Assembly (NCBI GenBank): GCA_037039685.1
Contig: JAWNGF010000003.1
Location: 2,356,001 to 2,420,000 of the forward strand
Origin: Ceratobasidium sp. AG-K
Taxonomy: Eukaryota; Basidiomycota; Agaricomycetes; Cantharellales; Ceratobasidiaceae
Length of the DNA stretch: 64,000 nt
Reading direction: 5' to 3'
A program made the translations under genes and the position numbers. Shown here piece after piece: positions 57,671 through 64,000 of the stretch; within the stretch, counting starts at the first letter, position 1, and each line of letters opens with the position of its first letter. The notes beneath the pieces are model-generated. The model saw nothing but the letters and a program-made list of their open reading frames with translations, was not told the DNA's origin and ran no database searches.

Positions 57671-58799
57671 ATGTTAGGCGTATTACATACCGAACTATCG
57701 TTTGTGGTGATCGACTGTCTCTCGAGTGACCCCGCCTCGCTGTGTCGACTTGCCCAAATCAACAAAGCTAGCTATAGCATTACCGTCCCGCTCCTATACG
57801 AAAAGGTAGCTCTATATGGCATAGAATCCATCTCGCTATTCTGTAGGACTATAACATCCAATTCTGGAGCGAACTACCGCCATCTAGTCAGGGACTTATG
57901 GATAGAGCCTCACCTGCCGTACTCTTTTCGAGAGGCTTTGCCCATAATTGGACCTACTCGTTCAATGCTGGAAAGAACAATCAATCTGAAGAAGTTAACA
58001 TTCATCCCCCCCAACCATCTGTTTGCGGACATGTTTATCGACTTGGAACCTAAATTTTGCCTGACACACTTCAGAAGCGTTTGTTATCCTCACAAGCCTT
58101 TCTTTACTTTTCTTCATGGCCAGCCTTCCATCACCCACCTCACGCTCGATAATCTAGCAGTGGTAAACTGGAGGGCTCGTGCTACTATTGGATTGGCGAA
58201 TCACTATGCTGATTTGGTGTCCCAGGAGCAATTTCTTCCACACATATGCTCGCTCGAAGCTGATGATATTACCATGGCTACTCTATGCACTGGTCGCCCC
58301 ATCAATCGCATCACAATCACCGACTTTGCGAGATGGCGACCACCAGATCTGACGTCCTCTATTAGTAGATCTTCAGCCTCCATTCAATCAATTTCCTTGA
58401 AGGTTCGAGCATGGGACCTCGAGCAAGGTGTTCATTCTCAGCTACTCGAGTCACTCAAAACGACAAACGTTGCATCATCCCTACTGGAACTTAGCATAGC
58501 GCTCGACCTGGTAAATATTGCTGTTAATTCTCTCATGAGCTAGCTAATTTTTTTTTATTTTGGACCAGAACAATGTATTGCATTTGTACCTGGAAGGGTT
58601 CGGCATTAGGCAGCTGGGCGACATCGTCGATTTTATAGATGGTTTTACAAGTCTCAACAGTTTTTCAATCTGTTGTACTCCCTCGTCCGTTATCGGAGAA
58701 CCAGACAAACAAGAAGCACGCTTCTATAATAAGGAAACATGGAATTCCCGTTGTCCAAGTCTTCAGCATATTTTCCTGTTTGGTGTAGATGTATGTTGA
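57671..58799 (+). CDS. F-box-like domain protein 1, copy 2
   Basis: Copy 2 of the gene at 14306-15431. It starts MLGVLHTELSFVVIDCLSSD. The single intron (GTAAAT...ACCAG) has gained a T-run but keeps its borders. Amino-acid changes are scattered (N to D, L to S, R to Q, K to Q), with no stop or frameshift. As for copy 1, a role as SCF adaptor is inferred from the F-box-like N-terminus and leucine-rich body. Confidence 0.63.
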
Positions 58800-58912
58800 A
58801 AATCTATATTTCGTTGTCAGTTTAAGGGTGTGTATGCACTTCTGATATTAGCTAATGAGATCACGAGGCTCTCCGTGACTGTGAGATCTACTACCACTTG
58901 CTCCGAATTGCA

Positions 58913-60077
58913 ATGTTTCTCTACGCCGATTTGCTAGTGATAATCTCAGAGTACCTGTCCAACGATCCTCTTGCGCTTTCTAAACTGTGTATGACAAGCA
59001 GGTTCGTATATACGGCTGCTATCCAAGTGCTCTATAAGAATGTTACACTTCACCAATTTCGTTCAATAACGTCTTATTGCAACACAATCATGGCATCGAG
59101 AGGGAGCAGGCCAGATATCCGCTTCTTCACCCAGATCCTATGGATTGGGCCTTCAGAATACCACCGTACCCCTGGAATTGTCACTTTAATCTCTGCCATC
59201 CGTGCAACACTCAGACTTCTTCCCAACTTGCGAGATTTGACCCTTACGCCCATGGCGCATTCGTTTTCTAATGTTTTCTTGGACTTGAACCAGTGTGAAT
59301 TCTCGCTGAGAAGCTTGGCGGTTTCCTATCATACCAACCGCCCGTTCGCCCAATTTCTACAAAGCCAGGCCTCCATCACTCATCTACGCCTTCACGACCC
59401 TGATACAGAGCCACCTCGCTCGCATGACCTGGTGAGCCATATACATGAACTTGGCACGCAAGCTCCGTTTTTGCCCAATCTACAATATGTTTCGGCCGAT
59501 CCGAGGGTTCTGGCAAAGCTCGTTGTTGGTAGGCCCGTATCTCAGGTCGAGGTTGTCGTCGGGACATGTACATCATCGCCAGGGGAGCGTGAAGTCCTCG
59601 GAAATTTAGTTCAATCACTTGCGAAAACAACCGTCCCCCTTGTGTCAATAGTGCACTCGCTGAAAACCATTAGACTGCACCTTTGGGGCACTCAATTTTT
59701 ACAACGGCTCAATGGGACGAGTATCCAATCGACCTTGAGACGCCTGTCCATCCATCTTCCGCGCATTATGAGGACGATTTTCGTAGCAAGAGTAAGTAGA
59801 ACGTTTGCCCATGCCTCTAATACCATCAACTACTTACCGCGCTGGCCAGACATCGGCCCGGATCGCGCCGCTCGCGCATTTATTTCAGATATTCGCACAT
59901 AATCTTTATGACTTTGAAGCGCTGGAGAATTTTGATATTTCACTTGACGAGTTCAAGCTTCAGGATCCATCCGCTGAAGAAATTGTAGAGCTGGTTGGCG
60001 ACATGAACAGATTGGCAAAATGGAAATCATCAAGTCCAAGACCTCGACATGTAGTATTGTATGGAGTAACGGTTTGA
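58913..60077 (+). CDS. F-box-like domain protein 2, copy 2
   Basis: Copy 2 of the gene at 15545-16709, with the same two exons and intact frame. Changes include L to M in KLCMTSRFVY, G to R in ATLRLLPNLRD and L to V in LQYVSADPR. It ends RHVVLYGVTV as in copy 1. The target is unknown. Confidence 0.63.
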
Positions 60078-60160
60078 CAAGCAATACAGACTTGTAGTAT
60101 CCCAGGGGTCCAACGGGGTTACTATCGATCTAGAGGTAGTCCCCGCTACCAGGCTGCACC

Positions 60161-61088
60161 TCAGTCGCCGCCACTATTTTGTGCGTTAAGAGTGAAGAGT
60201 AATCGAAGATTAAGGAACTCACCGAGGGCGGGATGTTTGAACCCGAATAAAAACCCAGTCAATCGCATCCCGAATCCCAGTTCTAGGAATAAAGAAATGT
60301 ATAATTCGTAATTGAGCTCCGAGAATGTTTACCTACCCTTCAAGCGCCGACACTCCCATCACATCCAGACTGGCAGCTCGCTGATCGTCGCCCACGATCA
60401 CTCCATCCGAAGTATCTTCCCCCCCTTCGTGGCGTCGTGTCTGCCACCAGGCTTCGTAACTGGATCGGACATCATTAACCGACAAACTGTTTGGTGCATC
60501 TTGTTTGTTTGCGAGTAGTAAGAGAGGGACGTCGAGAATTTGGGGGTGTGCTAGTACGGTTTCTGAATACCGTGGTGTTAATGGTCAATGGCCCGGTTGG
60601 AGCTAGTTGGACTTGCCAAAAACTTCCCATCCTTCCCATAACCTATCACGGTCTGCTGCGTCGATCATATATATAACAGCATGACAATCGTCGTAGTATT
60701 TAGACCAAATAGTTCGAATGTCCCGTTGCCCCCCTAGATCAAAGAATTGCATAGTAGCAGAAGGTAAGGATATTTTACCCACTATCGGGATTTGGTCAAT
60801 CACTCCGTCAATAGCGCCGCGGAGGGTTGAATCAAACATACTATTCTGCCCGACTGTAGGGCCTATCTTGTCTGCCGGAAGTCCAGGAGTGTTATTATAA
60901 AGTGTCTTTGTCTTCTCCAGGAAAGTCTAGCAATGCAAGATGATTACTGTCCTGTGTTAGGCCGGAAATATGGGAACAAGCTTGAATGCTCGTACGGTCT
61001 TGCCAGCATTGTCTAGTCCGAGAATAAGGACGGAAAACTCGTCCTTCCTCGTCAAATGGGCGTGCAATCCTTTCAGCAGATGATACAT
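60161..61088 (-). CDS. ARL3: ARFRP1/Arl3-type small GTPase, copy 2
   Basis: Copy 2 of 16793-17720 with identical G-boxes (GLDNAGKT, PTVGQN, DLGGQ, NKQD) and the same GC-donor intron (about 60563-60616). Differences that fall in the coding exons are mostly silent; many others lie in introns. It keeps the start MYHLLKGL and ends RGGD. Expected to be functional. Confidence 0.86.
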
Positions 61089-61211
61089 AAGAGTTATAGC
61101 AAATACAGCAGCAGAGATCTGGTGGTGGAGAGAAGCAAGCCAGCATGTCACGTGCGCAGTCTAAGTAGCATGATACCTTTAGAGTCGATATCGAAATGAA
61201 GTGCAGACTGG

Positions 61212-62494
61212 TCAAGCTGCTCCTCCCCGTCCACGTGCTCTAGGTACCGCTCCTCGAGTTGATGCCACAGAGCTAGGCCGACCAATTTTTGATCCTCCAG
61301 CAGCAGATGGCGGTCGTGCTACAGCTCCTCTTCCAGCCCCAGTAGCGGTTCCGGCTCCGGCGGTTGTGGACGTACGTCCGCGAACTGACATAGAGTGAGT
61401 GGAGTACGAGTTATTATAGTCAAATGTATTACCTGTGCTAGCTCCCCGAGCTCCCGTGCCTCTTACTCCCCGACCACGAGTCGTGCCAACAGCCTTTGCA
61501 GCCCGTTCGCGAGCCTCTTGCTCCGCTTGTGCTCTTTCCGCCTCTTCCCTTTCCCTTTCCTCGCGCTCCTTCCGCTCTCTCTCTTCCCTCTCTTTTCTTT
61601 CTCGTTCTTGCCTCGCCAGCTCTTCGATGCGTTCTTGGACAGTTCGTTCGTCCTGCCAGCCCCTAAAAGTCAGCGAGGCTAATACATATTAGATGGTGGG
61701 ATGGACTTACTGCCTCTCCACCGCGCCATTCTTCATCTAATATGAGCTTGGCGATCTGCTCTTGTTGTCCAAGCATCTTCACATAACGATCCAGTATCGC
61801 ATTTGTCCGCTCAACCTGACGTTCTAATCTCTGTATCGATTTACAGTCGGTTCAAGTTGTTACCAGCGCCCTATCTCAAACTCACCTCGGTATTCGCATC
61901 CACCGCCTCCAAAGCTCCAACATAATCCCCGAATACCGCATTCATCTTTCTTAATTGAAAGAGCGCTGCATGCAACTGCTCTTCTCGTCTCTCGGCAGCC
62001 GTCCGAGACCGAGAGTGTACAGAAGGCGGAGGCGAGTCGGCTATGCTGCGTGTACTTCGTTGCGGGGTATGGATTGACAGTTCTCTTTCGTCGTCGTCAA
62101 TTATCGTTTCATTAGCCCGTCTTGGTCCCACTCCTAGTTGCGACATGGTCATATCGCCCTCGCCCTCCTCTTCAGGTTCCTGTTCGTCTGGCTCTGGTTC
62201 GGGTGCAATCCGTCTTGGCGCAGGGGACTCGTTCAACAGCCTGAATGGAGCAGGCTCATAATCATCGTCTTCATCGTCCCACTGATTTCTGGGAGCATCT
62301 TCATTTGTGGGCGCCCTGGCATCGACTACCGATAAATCAGAGAGCGACAAGTCGTCGCCGCCATGACCTGTGCCTGTGCCTTTTCCGCGAGGAGTATCTG
62401 AAGGTAGCGAGGAGAGATCGAATATTGAAGGGATGGCTCCGGCACTCGGTATTACCACAGAGGGCGACTCGGATCGTTTACGCTGGGAAGACAT
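61212..62494 (-). CDS. DUO1: DASH/DAM1 complex subunit Duo1, copy 2
   Basis: Copy 2 of 17844-19126. The first two exons with the Duo1 core are almost identical to copy 1, while the last exons (tail) carry more differences, including in the coiled-coil region and the RG-rich end. This puts the divergence step inside the gene, at its third intron. A second full copy of a DASH subunit is unusual, since the complex has fixed stoichiometry. Confidence 0.86.
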
Positions 62495-62813
62495 GACAGA
62501 TGGAGGAGCGCGGACGCTTCCGTCGCGTAAGTAAGCGCGCTCTTAGAAGGGGCTTCCTTTGGCACGTGATCGTGTGGCGAACGGCGGCCAAATTCATTGA
62601 CGACTATCAACTATGATGCTTTTGTTGCCAGTTTACATCCAGAATCCAAGATTGAAACTTTGGGAAATTCATTGATGTTTTACAATTGGGAGGTAGGAAT
62701 ACATTGGTCAAGTCCATCAGCGTAACATGTAATCGCTCATGCATTGGTTGCTCAATGGCGTGCCCCGATGTTCAATCCCTCAACGAGAGCGAGCTACAAG
62801 TACAAAATGACGC

Positions 62814-63594
62814 TTAGCTCCACCCTTGAGCACCTAAAATGGCTCTTACCTCTTGTTGGGTGAGCGTGCGCAGCTCTCCCGGCGAGGCTACCTTCCCAGT
62901 GATTGCGCTAGTAGCAACCTCAACGGCAGCACCGACCTTGGTGCGCGTGGAATACCAGTATCGGATCTTGTCCCTGAATTAGTATGGGAAACTCCTTACA
63001 ATTTAGATAATCTTACCTCGGTTGGGGTGACGTCAACAACTACAACGCGAGGGTCATTGGCGTCACCCTTGTGGACACCATCCCCAAGGTCACCGAACCA
63101 AGCCGAGACCCTGTAACATGCTTAGTTCAAAAGATTACTCGATAGCGCGAGAACATACATTGGGTTCCAGAGGTCTTTGACCTTTTGCCTATCCTTTGAG
63201 AGCTTGGCAGTGCCGGCCACACTCACCCAGGAGTTTGAACCAGGCTCGAAGAACGACACATTTACGTGCGGGTCGGATTCCATCTCGTCCGTCTTGTGGC
63301 TCTCAGAGTTGGCAAGGAAGGTAAAGTGAAGTCCCTCGACTGCTCCAGTTAGCCAGTAACATAACACAAATCGATTCACAACTTACGGGATGCTGGGGCC
63401 ATGGCTCTCGAGTGCAGTTCACCGTTGGTGCCGCGGGAGGTGAGCATACCAGTCTTGGCGGTGTCCAAGATCTCCTTCAGACCTAAAGTATAATGAGATA
63501 CAAATTTATGGTCGTCAACGCACTACACACCGTCAATCTTCTGTTGAGGAGTCAACTTTTCGTTGGTCGCTTTCTCGACGTATGGGTCAGACAT
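62814..63594 (-). CDS. Bli-3-like FMN-binding split-barrel protein, copy 2
   Basis: Copy 2 of 19446-20226. I find only one or two silent or intronic differences, so the protein is essentially identical (one change, Y to C in a reading that is intronic). Same four introns. Confidence 0.82.
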
Positions 63595-64000
63595 GGTGGA
63601 ATAGATGATAGGTTGCGATAGAATGTGGTAGTGGAGTCTCAAACGAAATGTTAGCTAGCTTTATATGCCCCATTCCCGATCCACAATTCAATGATCGTAA
63701 CGGCCAACGACTTCATACATGACGTCACGACGCTAAGAACGATCATTTGCGCCGCTCGTGTGCGCGTTCCTCGTGACTTTTTAATCGCTGACCAATTGAC
63801 GTGCATTCACCCCGAGGAAGTAATTCTGTCGGCTCCGGGGGGTATATGCAAAAATGGCGCCATTCGTCCTTGTCGTGATAGAAACTATACGTTTAGGATT
63901 GAATCGTGTCTACAAGCAGGCTTATATCTTACTTTTTGATTGGTAGATGCATCGCATCTTATGTTTTCGTAACGATAATTTAGTCCCTAAGTTGCAACAT
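63595..64000. other. Right window edge, still inside copy 2
   Basis: Matches 20227-20632 with two visible substitutions. The duplication therefore continues past the window; its right border is not seen. No gene is recognised. Confidence 0.6.

Overview
The window is fungal nuclear DNA, most likely from an Agaricomycete (Basidiomycota). Protein-coding genes are dense and cut by many introns of about 50-60 bases. Gene content is typical of filamentous fungi: an AA9 lytic polysaccharide monooxygenase, a fungal Gef1-type CLC, a DASH complex subunit, Kti12, Bta1 and an ATG27. The LtrA-like and F-box families would fit a Rhizoctonia/Ceratobasidiaceae genome, but the genus is an inference. No rRNA, tRNA or CRISPR array was recognised.

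The main feature is a large direct duplication. Copy 1 (about 448-20632) and copy 2 (about 47204-64000, running off the window) hold the same genes in the same order and orientation, 43.4 kb apart: LtrA-like membrane protein gene(s), a CLC Cl-/H+ exchanger, two tandem F-box-like genes, an ARFRP1/Arl3-type GTPase, DASH subunit Duo1, and a Bli-3-like FMN-binding split-barrel protein. Copy 2 lacks most of the first LtrA gene (a deletion of about 2.7 kb leaves only its first exons) and lacks a 985 bp segment present in copy 1. Divergence is roughly 2% by eye over most of the duplication but drops to a few differences in 2.3 kb to the right of about 18.3 kb. The arrangement could be a true segmental duplication or two haplotypes of a heterokaryon joined by assembly.

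Between the copies (20.6-42.6 kb) lies a single-copy block: AA9 LPMO, ATG27, a decayed metallo-beta-lactamase gene next to a foldback element, the SNARE Bos1, a flavin-reductase-like protein, a DUF262 protein, Mia40, glutamate-cysteine ligase, Kti12 (divergent from the ligase gene), the betaine-lipid synthase Bta1, and a mitochondrial-type cation diffusion facilitator. These are mostly unrelated housekeeping functions. From 42.9 kb to 47.2 kb come a small hypothetical gene, a decayed LtrA fragment and another full LtrA gene before copy 2 begins. The window thus carries four apparently full LtrA-like genes and two remnants.

Gene models were built by reading exons by eye and joining them at GT-AG or, in five cases per copy of the duplication, GC-AG borders that keep the family reading frame. 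CDS coordinates span introns. Percentages and identities quoted are visual estimates. I found no convincing undescribed defence or biosynthetic system. The most unusual signals are the cluster of GC-AG introns in the CLC gene, the one-way CpG loss in the left repeat, the step in divergence inside the duplication, and the LtrA expansion beside a CLC gene.
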